Source: Psoroptes ovis
Taxonomy: Eukaryota; Arthropoda; Arachnida; Sarcoptiformes; Psoroptidae
NCBI GenBank assembly: GCA_002943765.1
Contig: PQWQ01000014.1
Span: forward strand, 310,001 to 374,000
Reading direction: 5' to 3'
DNA length: 64,000 nucleotides
Both the position numbers and the translations under genes were made by a program. Positions 25,396 through 38,365 of this stretch are shown here, piece by piece. The notes below the pieces were generated by a model. It was not told the origin of the DNA, searched no databases, and was given only the letters and a program-made list of their open reading frames with translations. How positions within the stretch are numbered: position 1 is the first letter of the stretch; each line of letters starts with the position of its first letter.

Positions 25396-27296
25396 ATGAT
25401 TGAATCACGTTGGCGTTATTCATTAATATGGACAATTATATTGTGCATTGCCTATATATTTGTATTCATAATGGGATTAATAGGTAACAGTGCTGTACTA
25501 TGGGTAATCAATATGATGAGACAAAATACACCAAATATGAATCCAATTATATCTAATTATAATTTCAATAATGTATTCAATTATTTTATCTGTAATTTGG
25601 CGTTGGCCGATTTGTTGGTCATTTTGTTTTGTTTATTACCAAATCTTCTTGGCAATATATTAACAAGTAAGTAATCAATGTTCAAATTATGTGTCCTATG
25701 CTGTTTCATCAACAAGATTAAACAAGAAAAAAAATTGGTCAATGATTTTTCATTATTGAAAATTAATATTTGCTTTTTTTTTTGCTTGTTTGAATTGTAC
25801 TGATCTGACGCAATTTCTTTTTTTTTTTTTTTTGGCCATATATTTACTAAATCATAATTTTCTTTTTTCTCTCCATTTTATATGTTTATTAAATTCCCTA
25901 AAGCCTGGATTCTCGGCCGATTCATTTGTAAAGCGGTACCATTTCTTCAAGGCGTTGCTGTTAGTGCATCAATCTATACATTAGTAGCTATTTCAATTGA
26001 TCGGTTAGTATCATTCGTTTCAATTCGAAAAATAAAAAAAAATTCCAATTCCATTTCTAATTTTATTATCAAAAACAGTTTCTATGGAATTTATTATCCA
26101 TTTAATAATGGTTTCAGTCCATTAGTACGTCGTTATGTTGTTATATTTATTTGGTTATTTAGTATTATCATATCTAGTCCATGGTTAATATTTTTTGACA
26201 CTTACATTGTCAATAATCAAGTTGTATGTTTTTGATTTATGATTTTGATCCGATAGATTTCGCCTATGTTTTGAAATTTTTTTAATTTTTAAATTTTTTT
26301 TCCCATCAAAAGATGTGCTATGAATTGTGGCCAGAGGATTGGATTGCAAATTATTATTTTATATTCGTTAATTTTGGTTTACAATATTTTTTACCATTAT
26401 TGATTATTATATTTTTCTATATATTATTATATGTAAAAATATCGAATCGTAAATTACCAATCATTGTTGAAAATATTAATACAAAACAACAACAACAACA
26501 ACAACAGCCCCAGCAGCAATCATCAAAAATTTTAACACCAAGATCAGCATCTACAACATTGTCAAGTAATTCAAGCATAGATAAAATAAACTATCGTATT
26601 GTTGAAAAATCACGTTTAAAAGTATTGAAAATGTTAATCACAATTGTATCAATATTTATATTAAGTTGGTTACCATTATATATTATATTTTGTTTTGTTA
26701 AATTTACAAATATTGATGAAAATTCATTGAAAGGTTTGTTTGAAAAAATATCTAAGTTGAAATCATTTATTAATTATGCTGATGTCGTTACTGTAACTAA
26801 TTAATTGATTTTTTCCCCTTAAAAAGGAATATTGATAATTAATTTAACACCTTTAGCACAATGGTTAGGCGCATCGAATTCCTGTATAAATCCTATTTTA
26901 TATTTTTTCTTTAATCCAAAATTTCGCAAATATTTAATGAGATCGATAGCGAAAAATTGTTGCTGTCTTTGTAGGCGTAATAAATGTACGAATGATCGCC
27001 ATAATGAGTATCGTTATCGCTTATATACGAATAAAAATGGTAAAAATTATTACTATAATTCACGTGATAATAATTTATCAACATCAGCAAGTTTAAATCA
27101 TAACATTGATCGAAATAACAATGTAAAACAACAAGCGCAGCAACATCAACAAGTTTCATTTAAATTGATTCAATCAAATTCATTAGATAATAAATCATTG
27201 ATCGAAAGTAATGACAATAATTTTGATACAAAAAAAAATCAAAATATCAACATCAATGAATCAATTAAAAGCACCGAAACACCGACAAGAATTTAA
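25396..27296 (+). CDS. class A neuropeptide GPCR, SIFamide/NPFF-receptor-like
   Basis: Exons 25396-25666, 25904-26003, 26079-26223, 26313-26733 and 26827-27296 (phases 1, 2, 0, 1), 468 residues from the ATG at 25396. TM1 has GLIGNSAV; TM2 has NLALADLLV; the TM3 region reads FICKAVPFLQGVAVSAS and, after splicing out a stop-free 75-bp intron, SIDRFYGIYYP (the DRY box, here DRF). Extracellular loop 2 has CYELWP; loop 3 carries a Gln run; TM6 ends ILSWLPLYI; TM7 is QWLGASNSCINPILYFFF (NPxxY). The CKAVP...QGV and WLGxSNSCINP motifs resemble SIFamide and NPFF receptors; trissin-receptor-like is an alternative. The short N-terminus suggests a missing upstream exon. The C-tail ends early; see the continuing frame downstream. 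Confidence 0.85.
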
Positions 27297-27723
27297 ATCA
27301 AAACTTAGTCTATCAAATTCAATATTATTTTTCAATAATAATAAACATAATAGTGCTCATGATAAGCATTGTTTCAAGCATCATCCACAACGATCATCAT
27401 CGTCAACAGCTTCATCAACATCATCCGCATCCATGTCTAATCATACGTTATTATCATTACCTGAAGCAATTAAACCAACATCAACAACAACAACAAAAAC
27501 AATGGATAAAAATATTGGTAAACATCAACATGTCCATCATCCTTCTCACAATTACAATAGCAGTCATGATAATAATAATAATAATAATAATTTGAGGATT
27601 ATTTCAAATTATTTCATTAAAATATCATCCGCATCATCATTATCATCAACATCATCTTCATTATTACAAATACACAACAGACAATCAAACGAACAAACAA
27701 TAAATCTTGAAACATCTGTTTAA
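27239..27723 (+). other. coding-like continuation of the GPCR C-tail in another frame
   Basis: Frame +1 relative to GPCR exon 5 stays open from before the A9 tract (27230-27238) to a stop at 27721-27723. Its composition (Ser/His/Asn/Thr-rich, codon-like third positions, e.g. HNSAHDKHCFKHHPQRSSSS) is unlike the neighbouring non-coding DNA and like a cytoplasmic receptor tail. It would add about 160 residues if the length of the A9 tract differed or if an unseen splice joined it. It could also be chance in a repetitive 3' UTR. Confidence 0.35.
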
Positions 27724-30700
27724 AATCTGCAAAAGAAAATGGCTGAATAATAATAATTATTATTGAAATGTTCAGAAAAAATAAAATAGTGTTAAAAAAC
27801 AATTATAATATTAATAACATTTAATTAAGATGATGATAATGGATGATAATATTGTAATTACAATAATAATAATAATAATCTTAAAAGATTGATATTTGTC
27901 ATTATTATTGTTTTTAAGAGGGAAATTATCATAGTAATATAACCAAAGAAAAACAAAACACGCTCATGTTCATTTAAAATTTAAATTTTTTGATCGTTTT
28001 TGTTGCATCGTTTTCATTTGTTGTTTCAATAATTAAATTGAAAATATTTTTAAGAGAAAAAAATGAAATAATTACATTAATCAAATAATAAATGTTTTAA
28101 ATTTCCGTTTTGAAAAAATTTGAAATTTTTATTTTGATATTTGAATTTTTTGAATTTTTCGAAATTTTTCAAAGCATTTACATACACATACACAAATACT
28201 TGTGAGCACACTTTTAAGACATGAAATGAATTTCAAAACAAAATGGAAATATTTATATCAAAATCATTGAAATTTTCAATTTTATTTCGCATACAAACCA
28301 TTTGTATCGATCAATTTCAATGAAATCTATTCTTTATTTTTTCAAAATTCAAACATATTTTGTTTTTCATTGTTTTCATTTTCAATATTTAAAAAAAAGA
28401 AGGAAAATATCATCACGTTTCACCATTAAATATGTTTGTTTTGATATGGAAAAATGGATGATGAATATCGATATTGCAAAAATATTCTATTTTATTTTTA
28501 ATATCATTATTTTTTGATTGTAAGAAAATAAAAAATTTGGAAAGAAATCAAATTCCATGGTCAACTAATTATAATTGTAATGATATATCCGTTTTTGATT
28601 TGAATTTTTTCAAATTTTGTTCAAAGAATTGGAATTTTTTTCCTCCAAATATCTTTAAAGTAACTAATACCAATACAAATAATGATAATGATCCATTCAC
28701 CACAGACAAGATGAATCATTAATATTTTTTTTTTTTTTAATGTTTGATTTTTAAATGTTTTATTTTTCTTCTAAAAATTTTTATTTTTCAAAAAAAAAAT
28801 AATGTTTCATCAATTTACAAATGATAATAATAATAATATTCAATTAATATGAACAAAAATTGTAAAAATGAAAATTTGAAAAAAATAAACACGTGCATTA
28901 CATACATTTAAGAAAGAAAATCTATGACAAGGTCAATCAATGATGATTGATGATGTGTTTTGTCTGTAAGTATGTTTTGTTCAATTTATGATGTTGTCGT
29001 TGTTGTTGTTAAATCAAATTCAAATTCAAATCGATTTTATTTGATTTGATGATTTGTACATACACACACACATATATATTTAATTCGTTTTTTCAATCGA
29101 TTCGGGAAAATATGGATTTTATTTTTTTTGCTCGAAAATTTTTAAATTTCACTTATTTCATCATTGATCATATAATTATTTCATTTTTTTTTACTCCATT
29201 ATTTTCCAATATGATAAATTGCAGTTTTCAATGTTGTTCGATAGCGTGCATATGCTTGTTATAGCAACAAAAATGTACAAATGGTCACAAATGATGATTT
29301 TCTTCATTGCTTTTTTTTTTGACTATGATTTTAGTTGATTGACAATAAAATTGTGGAATGGACAGACTAATGGATGTGTTTTTTTTGAAAAAAAAGTGAA
29401 ATTCAAAAATAAAAAATCAGACATTTTACTGTATATAATAATTTTTGAATGATAATATTTTTTTTTATTTAATAATTTCAAATATTTCTTATAATTTTCA
29501 TTTATTTTTTTCGAATCAATAATGCATTTTTTTCATTTTTCTCCCATAAATTATTATTATCATCATAATTTGACAATTTAACGTTACTATTATTATTATT
29601 GTCATAATGATGATTGGAAAATTATTCAATTTCGTAATTCTGGTGTTCCGAAAAAAAAAAGAAAAATAATGTGGAAATAGTGAAATTGTTAAAAAACGAT
29701 TATGATTTTTTTTCGATGTCTTTATTGATTGAGATTATTATCATCATCATCATTTTTTAAATTCATAAATTTCAAGCTATTAAATGCATAGAAAAACTGA
29801 GTAAAATAAAATTGGCTATGATGATGATGACTATTTGAAATTTCCACACAGAACATCAATTTTTCTTCAATTTCCCCCCCTCCCCAAATTTCGTTCAATG
29901 AAATATGAAGATAAATGGCCATATCTATTGGATAGCTTTGCAAATATTTATCAGCGATCATCATTATTATCAATCCACAACATATAAAACTGACCAGTAT
30001 CATCTTCATTATCGATTTACTCGTTTATTATTTATTTGAGATGAACAAATTTTTTTCATTTGACTTGTTTGTTTTATTCATTTTATTTATTAGTATTCAT
30101 TTGCAAAAAAAAACGTGCACGATCAAAAAAAAAAAAAATGATGCATATTTCAAACGTGTATGGAACATAGCATCGATTTCGAAATAATGAACATTCAAAC
30201 AAAAAAAAAAAAAAAGAGATCATCAAATTTGTAGGTCAACAAACAAAAACAACACACAAACAGCCACACACAAATCAACAAAATTTTTCAGTTCATACGG
30301 CCTAATATGATGATGAAGATGGCATCACCTAAAATATAGAAATATGATCCATATTTATAAATGTATTATTGTATTGATGAATAAATAAATAAATGAATGA
30401 ATGGCATCGAGCATAACGTATACGATTGTTTATTTACGGATGGATGACTGAACAAAAGAATGAATGAATAATAGTCATTATCATTATTATTATTAAACAT
30501 TTATATTCAAATAAAATAAATATAAATGAACAATGATAGCAATAAAAAATGATGATAATAGTGATAATAATAATAATGAAGATGATGGTCATTCAAAATC
30601 ATGAATGGCAAAAAAATTTGAACTGGAAAGTGAAATCAATCAAAAGAAAAATCAATAATAATAATAATAATAAATAATCGATTGATTTTCAATTGAAAAA

Positions 30701-33700
30701 TTATTCATTTCAATTCAAATGAAACAAAAATCAATGAAACCGGATCATTAATATGGAAATGATAGTCATCATAAAATGATCATTACAATAGTAATAATAA
30801 TAATATGAATGATATTAATGATTCAACAAGTGGTTTTATTGTTTTTTTTTTTTTTTTTTTTGAATGTTTACATAAGATATTTTATGTATTTATTTAATTC
30901 AATAGAACACGTTTTGTTTTCAATGAGAGAATTAATTTCAATCGACAACAGTTTCAATTCATCATTGAACATTATATAATTGAATATTTTTGTTTCGAAA
31001 AAAAAAGGTTTCGATACTCATCATGTCAATCATTATCAAAATAATGTGATAATAACATTAATCTTTCCTTTATGCTGGACAAACATTATCGTAAACAGCG
31101 TAAATTTTTTCCTTCAGTATTTATTTTGAAAATCTTGAGAAATCTTTAAACTTAATGTTTAAATGTCTTCAAAGCAGCTTCTGTGTGCCTGTACACGCTA
31201 TCATTGCAACTTAAAACAGATAATGGTGACATTTTTTTTGTTTGTGCGTGCGTGTTGTTTCTTTGAGGGGAAAAATCGTTATTTATTTTTTTTGAGGTTT
31301 GAAAGATATTAGTTCATCCATTCATTCATTGGATCCATCTATCTATCTATCCACAATTCAATGATGATCATGATATTGAATCCATCCAATGCATATGGTT
31401 TCTATTTTCTTTAACACTTTTTTAACTCATTGATAATCGTGATGATGGTCCATGGATCCTGTTTTCTATCGTTGTTTTTTTTTTCGAACGTTATTCTTTT
31501 ACAATTCATGTTGTTGACCTTCAACACAAATGATGGCCGAAATTTTTCATTTTTTGTTATTTTTCTCGTGGATTTTTTGGAAAAAAAATTTGAATTTTAT
31601 TTCATTTTATTTTTTAAATCGGCAATAAATAATTTGTTTTTTAAAAATAATTTTCCATTAATTTCGATTTATTCGAACAGTTTTTCGATGAAGCATATGA
31701 TGGAACGAACATCAATACAACAATCATTGTTATCAATCATTTTTCATTTTAAAAATCGAAAAATAAAACAACAACAATTGTTTTATTTTTAAAAAATTTG
31801 AAATTTCAATTCATTTGTTGCATAATCATCAATTGATGATCTTCGATGGTGCTCATCATTATCATCATCATCATTTACCATTATCAATTCATTTTCATTC
31901 AAGGCGATTATTAAAATGAAAATATTTAATTTTATTTCAATTTAATTGTGCCATCATAATCTCCCCCCCCCCAAAAAAAAATAACATGATTATAATTGAT
32001 ATTCATGTGATTAATTTCGATTTCGATGAGCTAAAAAGCACACACAAAAAAAAACATTCCAAGATATATGTTATCGAATTCTTAATAGGATTTTCAATAT
32101 TATTTTCTTTTAAATTTTTTTTTTGCCTAATCATATAATTAATAATTGATGATATATTGTTAAATGTAATTTCAAAATAAGCTGAAATTAATTCCCATTA
32201 ATTTTGAAATTTTTTAGATAATTTCAAATCAAAGATTTATTTGAAAAATTATAAAAAATTTTAATTTCAATCAATTTTCTTTCTCGAAAAAATTTCAGAA
32301 ATGAATTTCATTCTCATCAAATTTGCATAAAGATTACAAAATTTGAAATTTTTCCATAGCTGCTTTCTTTGTGTATCCATCAAATGACATAGTCATTGCC
32401 TCTGTGTTGATATTCGAAATGGTTGAGTGATTTAAAGTGATTTAATAATTTTCGAAATTGAATATCCGCATGTTATTCATTTTTTTTTTTTTTTTTTTTG
32501 AAAATTGAACTTACGTGTTTATTCAAAAATTAATTATTTCAAATTAAACAATTTGTTTTCGTTTTTCGTTTCGAAATTTTTTCCTAATTGATTGAACACG
32601 AATTTGATTATCAAATTTCATTTTTTTTTTCATTTCGCTATTTCTGATTGATTCTAATGAAATCTCACAATTTTCTTCTTCCTAAATATATTTTGACAAA
32701 TTTTAAAAGTAATTAAAATTAACGAAAAAAAAATGATAAATTATTTTCTGATTGATGAGGAAGCAACCAACCAGCAGCCACAACAGAGAAAATCGTTTCG
32801 CTAATCTTATTCTTTGATTTGATTATTTATTTTCTTTGCATTCTAAATTACATTCAATTTTTTGATTATGATATATCATGATTAAACATGAAAAACAGAA
32901 AAAATTTTTGTTATTTCATTTGTTGATGATTTAATTTTCGGGTGAAAAAATGAGTGAAAAAAATGCCAAAATTATTAAATTTCAAATTCGAGAAATGCAT
33001 TCAAATAATAATGCAAAAAACAAAACGTGATAATTTTAATTGAATAAAAACAAAAATACTCAAGTTTTCGATGAAACACTGGTGTTGTTATCTTGTTGTT
33101 GTTTGCTGTTTTTTGTTTGAAATATTAAATTTAATTTTAATGTGATATTTATTTTTTCAAATAATGATTTCTTCTTGCATTTAATTAAATTCAATATGAT
33201 ACTGATAATACTTTCATTAAAGCGATCATCTTCACGTTGTTTTTTTTTCCTTAAAAAAAATGAAAATTCGTCGTAAAATTGATGATAATCCGGCGGTTAC
33301 CACTGAAGCGAAACCATTTTTCAAATCTTCAACAATGTTGTTGTTGTTGTTCGTGGCCATTCTTGATCACGAACAAATTTTCAACTTTTTCAATTCAATT
33401 TTTTTTTGTGTTCATTTGTTCGTTTGTTTCATTGGATTCAATTCAATTATTCAATTCACAGTTGTCTATCTATTTTCATAACATGATGCACGCATGCATA
33501 TACCAACAACAAGCGATAATCAATGTATTTTTTTTATTATTATTAAATCTGTACGCATCATCATCATCAGGAAGTTGCAATTTGACTTTGTCTATTATTA
33601 TTATTATTGTTGTTGTTGGTATCAAAAATGAAAAATTTTTGTCTCAAATCTATTGAATGATTTATGCATTTTTTTCATTTTTTTAAAAACATTCATTTTT

Positions 33701-33929
33701 CATTTAATTTTATTTTATTTTTTCATTTCGAATAATGTTTCTGTCGATGTCTTTTTGACGTAATATTTTTTTTTTGAATAATTTCTCCAAATACTACAAT
33801 GATGAACAAATAATTGAATAACGATGATAAAATGACAACAATTACATGATGAAATTTTCTCCTTTTTTTTAAATTTTGCGAATGGTAGAAAATGTTTTAT
33901 TGAATATTGAAAATTTGATAAAATAAATA
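27724..33929. other. gene-free stretch
   Basis: About 6.2 kb, AT-rich, with TAA/CAT microsatellites and poly(T) runs (30840-30860, 32480-32500). One open frame at 30009-29722 (minus) starts with a hydrophobic stretch (MKMILVSFICCGLIIMMIA) and is discussed as a weak finding. Nothing else is supportable. Confidence 0.5.
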
Positions 33930-34009
33930 TTAGGTTGTCCGAAAAGTCAATTACGCTTAATCAATAGAGTTGCTTATAAAAATCCACCAGAACTTTTCGG
34001 ACAACATAA
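33930..34009 (+). mobile_element. mariner-type MITE, copy 3
   Basis: 80 bp, TTAGGTTGTCCGAAAAGTC at the left and GAACTTTTCGGACAACATAA at the right, TA on both sides (33928-33929, 34010-34011). Same orientation as copy 1 (ACGCTTAATCAAT, GAGTTGCT shared). Confidence 0.9.
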
Positions 34010-34934
34010 TATAATAAATATTCGTTTTTTTTGTAAACAAATTTCTCAGTAATAAATTATAAAATTATATTTGTTCAATTCTTATTCGATTGATTTGTGA
34101 AAAAAATGGAAATTTTTCCATGAAATTTGTTTTGGGCCATCTATTCATTTATTCATTCATTCAATCGATTTCATATCAATTTAATAATGACCATGATGAC
34201 CTGTTTTTTTTTTCGATGAAAATTCAACAATTCAAATCAATTCAATCACAAACCAAGTGATTTATTAATTTGGAAAATGGCAAAAAAAAAATTTATTGAA
34301 AGTTAATGAAATGAAAACTAATCAATTGAATCTCAAGTATGCTAATAGGAAGAAGCAGTGTTATTTTTATTTGTTTTTTGAGCTTGATGATGCTACTGAT
34401 TTCTGCCATCGAACATCGAAAAAGATCGAAGAAAAGCTTCAAAAATTATTTTCCATTTTTTATTGCTTTTCATTTCTGTTAATCTTTTGAAATTTTTGTT
34501 TGTTTGTTTGTCTTCTTTGATTTCCTTTGTGATTTTTTGTTTTTGTTGGGAAATTTGTTTTGCCTGTTTGTTTTCACATATGAAAACAAAAATCATTGTG
34601 AAAACAGTTCGATATTGTATTGAATCACCATTGAATTTCTTTATTATTCAATGGTTGAATGAAGAATTTAAATTTTTTTTGCAAAAAAAAATTCAAATAA
34701 ATTTTATTTCGATATTCCAATGTATGAATGTGTGTGTCTGTGCGCCTTGAATGACGATGATGGCCTTTTAGCCTTGACCATTTGAAACGAAATAAAAAAA
34801 AATTGAAATTTCACCTTGATAAAAGTGAAAAATTATCAGAAAAAAAAATGAAAATTTTCAAACGACTTTCATTCTTTTCTTCAAAACATCAATCGGATGA
34901 TTTTTGATTGATGAATATTTGAGAAAATTTTTTT
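34010..34934. other. gene-free stretch
   Basis: AT-rich sequence between MITE copy 3 and the tandem duplication. Overlapping open frames on both strands near 34296-34750 have no recognisable motif. Confidence 0.5.
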
Positions 34935-35129
34935 TTTTTTTATTTTTCGATATTTTCAATTTGTTGTAGAATGGAAAAAAATGAATAAAATGAATAAACA
35001 AATCAATCGATCAATCATTTGATTTAATCTTTGATAATAATTTTTATTTTTTATCAAATTTTTTTGCGATTATCATATTCGATGTTTATTTATTTTCCCA
35101 TGTTTGAATTTGAGAAGAAAAACAATGTA

Positions 35130-35410
35130 GAATTGAAATAAAATGAAGATTATACTAGCGAATAAGAACGAAATTCGTCAATTTTTCCGCGAATAAAATT
35201 ACAAATTCAAATCTTGTTTTGACTTTTTAGATTAGAAAAGCAAATGTTTGAAATAATAAATTAATTACATCAAAATTCGTCTTCACCATTAGTTGACCCA
35301 ATGTTTTTTGGACTTGTTAATTCGAGAACTTTTCTAGATTACTTCAATTTGTTTGTCTATTTGTTTGCTCATCGCCAATTAATCATGTCCAAATTGCTTG
35401 TTTTGAATTT
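35130..35410. other. highly conserved non-coding block, unit A
   Basis: Downstream (3') of DRAM-like gene A. By eye it differs from its partner in unit B at only about six positions in some 270 bases, including GAAGATTATACTAGCGAA and the run CTTCACCATTAGTTGACCCA. There is no long shared open frame: the frame at 35301 stops at 35415, while its partner runs on. Confidence 0.6.
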
Positions 35411-35729
35411 CAACTAGAAAAAAACTATCTGTTAAATTGTTGCTTATTTTTCTATTTTTATGTCTATTTTCCTGGCAAATGAAAATAGATGATACAATTA
35501 GAAAATTTAGAATTCAAAATGAGTTGAAATTTTGTATTATAATGATTTTAGATGTAAATAAATATTTGGTTTTATTCATGTAATTCTCGTTTTCTAAAAT
35601 AATTTTCAATGATATATTTACTTAATGAATTAATGATTGATCCTTGATTTGGTGAAATGATCAAAGAGATAAAAAGGAAAAAAATATTTTTGAAATAATG
35701 AATTTTTGATTTATTTTTTCAATGTTCAA

Positions 35730-36883
35730 TCAGACATCATTCCATTCGCTGAATATACGCATACGATTACCCAATGATGAATAATAAAATACTGTTATCG
35801 TTACGCCTAACCATTCAAAAAATACACCGAATGTGTACCAAACATAGCTTGAACTATCTGTTGGCCAATTTAATCGTTGATCATTATCAAACCATTTGAA
35901 TATTGAATCAAGATGAGTTATTGCAACTGCAATACAAATACTGCTGCATAGATAACCACTAAAATTGATACAATAAATGCAAATCATCGATATTGGACGC
36001 GTCTCCAATTGTTTTGCCGAAAGGATTAAACATATTCTTATCTAAGGAAGAAATCGGGAGAATTTTTTTCATGAAAATCAAAGAGTTATTCATTAAATAA
36101 AAGTGTAATTTTAAGAATCAATACCATGAAAAATATCGCCAACAAATTTGATGCATTCAATACAAAACCGAGTGAATGTTCATAAGGGTGTTCGGTGAAA
36201 CGAAAATTTCCTATGATCATTAGACCAAATGAAAAAATGATTCCAAATAAGATTGAATAAAAATTATATTTATCCAACTGTTTGCCGATGCTGATTTCGG
36301 AATTAATAAAATATTTTTTAATATAATATTTAATTTGTTTATAACGCACAAATATTGTGATAAAATCTGTATTGATTGATGAAAATTCAGAAAATTTAAA
36401 ATTCAATGAAATATCCGCAATTATTCACCATCACATACTGAATGTTGCAAGTAAGTCAAAAATTTGAGAAAAATATCCAGCGAATGGTGGTCGAGATGCT
36501 ACATCACTTATCAATAATATTAATGGATGAACATTATAATTTGATATTTTGTCAAGCAATCTGTGACAATAAAATTGATCATTTAAAATTATGAAGGTAT
36601 TCAAATTGCTTTTTTAAAATGATTATTTCAAATGAAATACATACGCAAAAATGACTGCCACTAATCCTAGTATTGGAAAAAATAATGTAAATATCCATGC
36701 ATATCGTATGAATAGTCTGTAAAAATCTTTTCGAAAAGGTTTTATTGTATGGAATTTCGGTAAACATTTGGTATCATTCGATGATAAAGATATATTTGTT
36801 GATGAACCATCATCATAATTTTCTATCACAATCAAATGATTTTTGTATTTTTTTTGCTTTTGTGGATGATTAGCGATTTCCAT
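35730..36883 (-). CDS. DRAM/Frag1/Sfk1-family membrane protein, paralogue A
   Basis: Four exons: 36883-36645, 36560-36439, 36366-36125 and 36041-35730 (phases 2, 1, 0); 304 residues. A soluble, Ser/Asn-rich N-terminus is followed by six likely membrane segments. Family-like motifs in order: ISDVASRPPFAGYF (cf. ISDTGTxxPE in DRAM), FVRYKQI, GLMIIGNFRFTE, then LNWPTDSSSYVWYTFG...EWL, matching the conserved W(N/P)xD...E-W end of vertebrate DRAM2. The family is lysosomal or Golgi and linked to autophagy and GPI-anchor lipid remodelling. Exon lengths equal those of paralogue B exactly. Function here is inferred from the family alone. Confidence 0.82.
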
Positions 36884-37554
36884 GTTGAATACACAAGAAC
36901 AAAATAAGATGGAACAAAGAATTCTATGAGATTCAATTCAATTTTTTTTTTCGCAGCATAATCATCAATTTTATCGAATATCGCCATTTATATATCAAAT
37001 AATGATTGAATTTCATGCAATTCAATCATGCAACTTTGTAAATCTTTTCCATTATTTATTCATCAATCTTCGGTGAAACGATCAAAAATTATTATTATTT
37101 ATTTTCTCAAAAGTAGAAATAATATACTAATGACAACGAAAAAACATCATGTGATTAGATTAGAAAATTGAAATTTTTAGATGTTTTTCCATTCTTCGGC
37201 ACATTGCTTATTTAACACTTTCATCACTGCAAATAATTATTGATTACGATTTCATGCCTTCAATACGATTCATGAAATTCACACAAATAGAATAAAATTA
37301 ATAAACATAAAAATCTGTTTTTCTTCGATTTCATTGATTGAAGGGTTTTACCCTTATCAATATTTCTTGATTTTTTTTCTTCTTATAATAATAATTCGCA
37401 ACAAAAAGTACATATATTTGTTCGGTGTCAACAACATATGTTTGTTTTTTTCCCTAATATTGACAGGTGTGGGTTCATCTTTAGTCATGTTTCAATGTCT
37501 TACGTGTAAAAAAATCATCAAAAAAACAACAGAAACAACAATTAAGAAATTTTT
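36884..37554. promoter_or_regulatory. upstream region of DRAM-like gene A
   Basis: Holds the probable promoter of gene A. A block at about 36953-37020 (CGCAGCATAATCATCAATTT, ATCGAATATCGCCATTTATA) is repeated almost unchanged upstream of gene B (about 39572-39630), more conserved than the coding exons. No named promoter element identified. Confidence 0.4.
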
Positions 37555-37734
37555 AAATTTTATTTTTCGATATTTTCAATTTGTTGTATAATTGAAAAAA
37601 TAAAAATGAATAAACAAATCAATCGATCAATCATTTGATTGAACCTTTGATAATAATTTTTTTTTCATTAAATTTTTTGATTACCATAATCAAATGTTTG
37701 TTTATTTTCTCATGTTTGAATTTGAGAAGAAAAA

Positions 37735-38025
37735 CAATGTAGAATTGAAATAAAATGAAGATTATACTAGCGAACAAAAACGAAATTCGTCAATTTTTCC
37801 GCGAATAAAAATTACAAATTCAAATCTTGTTTTGACTTTTTAGATTAGAAAAGCAAATGTTTGAAATAATAAATTAATTACATCAAAATTCGTCTTCACC
37901 ATTAGTTGACCCAATGTTTTTTGGACTTGTTAATTCGAAAACTTTTCTAGATTACTTCAATTTGTTTGTCTATTTGTTTGCTCATCGCCAATTAATCATG
38001 TCCAAATTGCTTGTTTTGAATTTCA
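37735..38025. other. highly conserved non-coding block, unit B
   Basis: Partner of the block at 35130-35410. The open frame 37914-38165 that crosses its end is cut short in unit A by a stop, which argues against it being a protein-coding gene. Confidence 0.6.
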
Positions 38026-38365
38026 GCAAGAAAAAAATATCTGTTGAATTGTTGTCTATTTTTCGACTCTTATGGCTATTTTTATTGTATTTTCATCTTT
38101 TTCTTGGTGCATGGAAATTTGATAATTTAATACAAATAAAAATTTTCAATTATTTCACATTTTAGAAGTGATTTTGGATGTGAATAAATATTTTGTTTTA
38201 TTCATACAATTTTGTTTTCTGATTATTTTCTATGGTATTTATAATCGATAAATTAATGATTGATGCATGCTCTGGTAAAATGATAAGAGATATGAAAAAA
38301 TGAAACAATGTGTTTGAAATAAGAATAAAAATGAAAATTGTTTGAAATTTTTCTTAATCGTACAA

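Larger units (their letters stand above)
34935..37554. repeat. tandem segmental duplication, unit A (about 2.6 kb)
   Basis: Unit A begins at about 34935 (TTTTTCGATATTTTCAATTT) and unit B at about 37560 with the same sequence; both end near GGGTTCATCTTTAGTCATG (37472 and 40107). Each contains one DRAM-like gene. Boundaries are approximate because they lie in low-complexity DNA. Confidence 0.85.

Noticed and set aside
37914..38165. 83-residue hydrophobic open frame downstream of DRAM-like gene B
   Set aside because: Its counterpart in unit A is stopped after 38 residues although the DNA around it is almost identical, so the DNA, not the protein, is what is shared.
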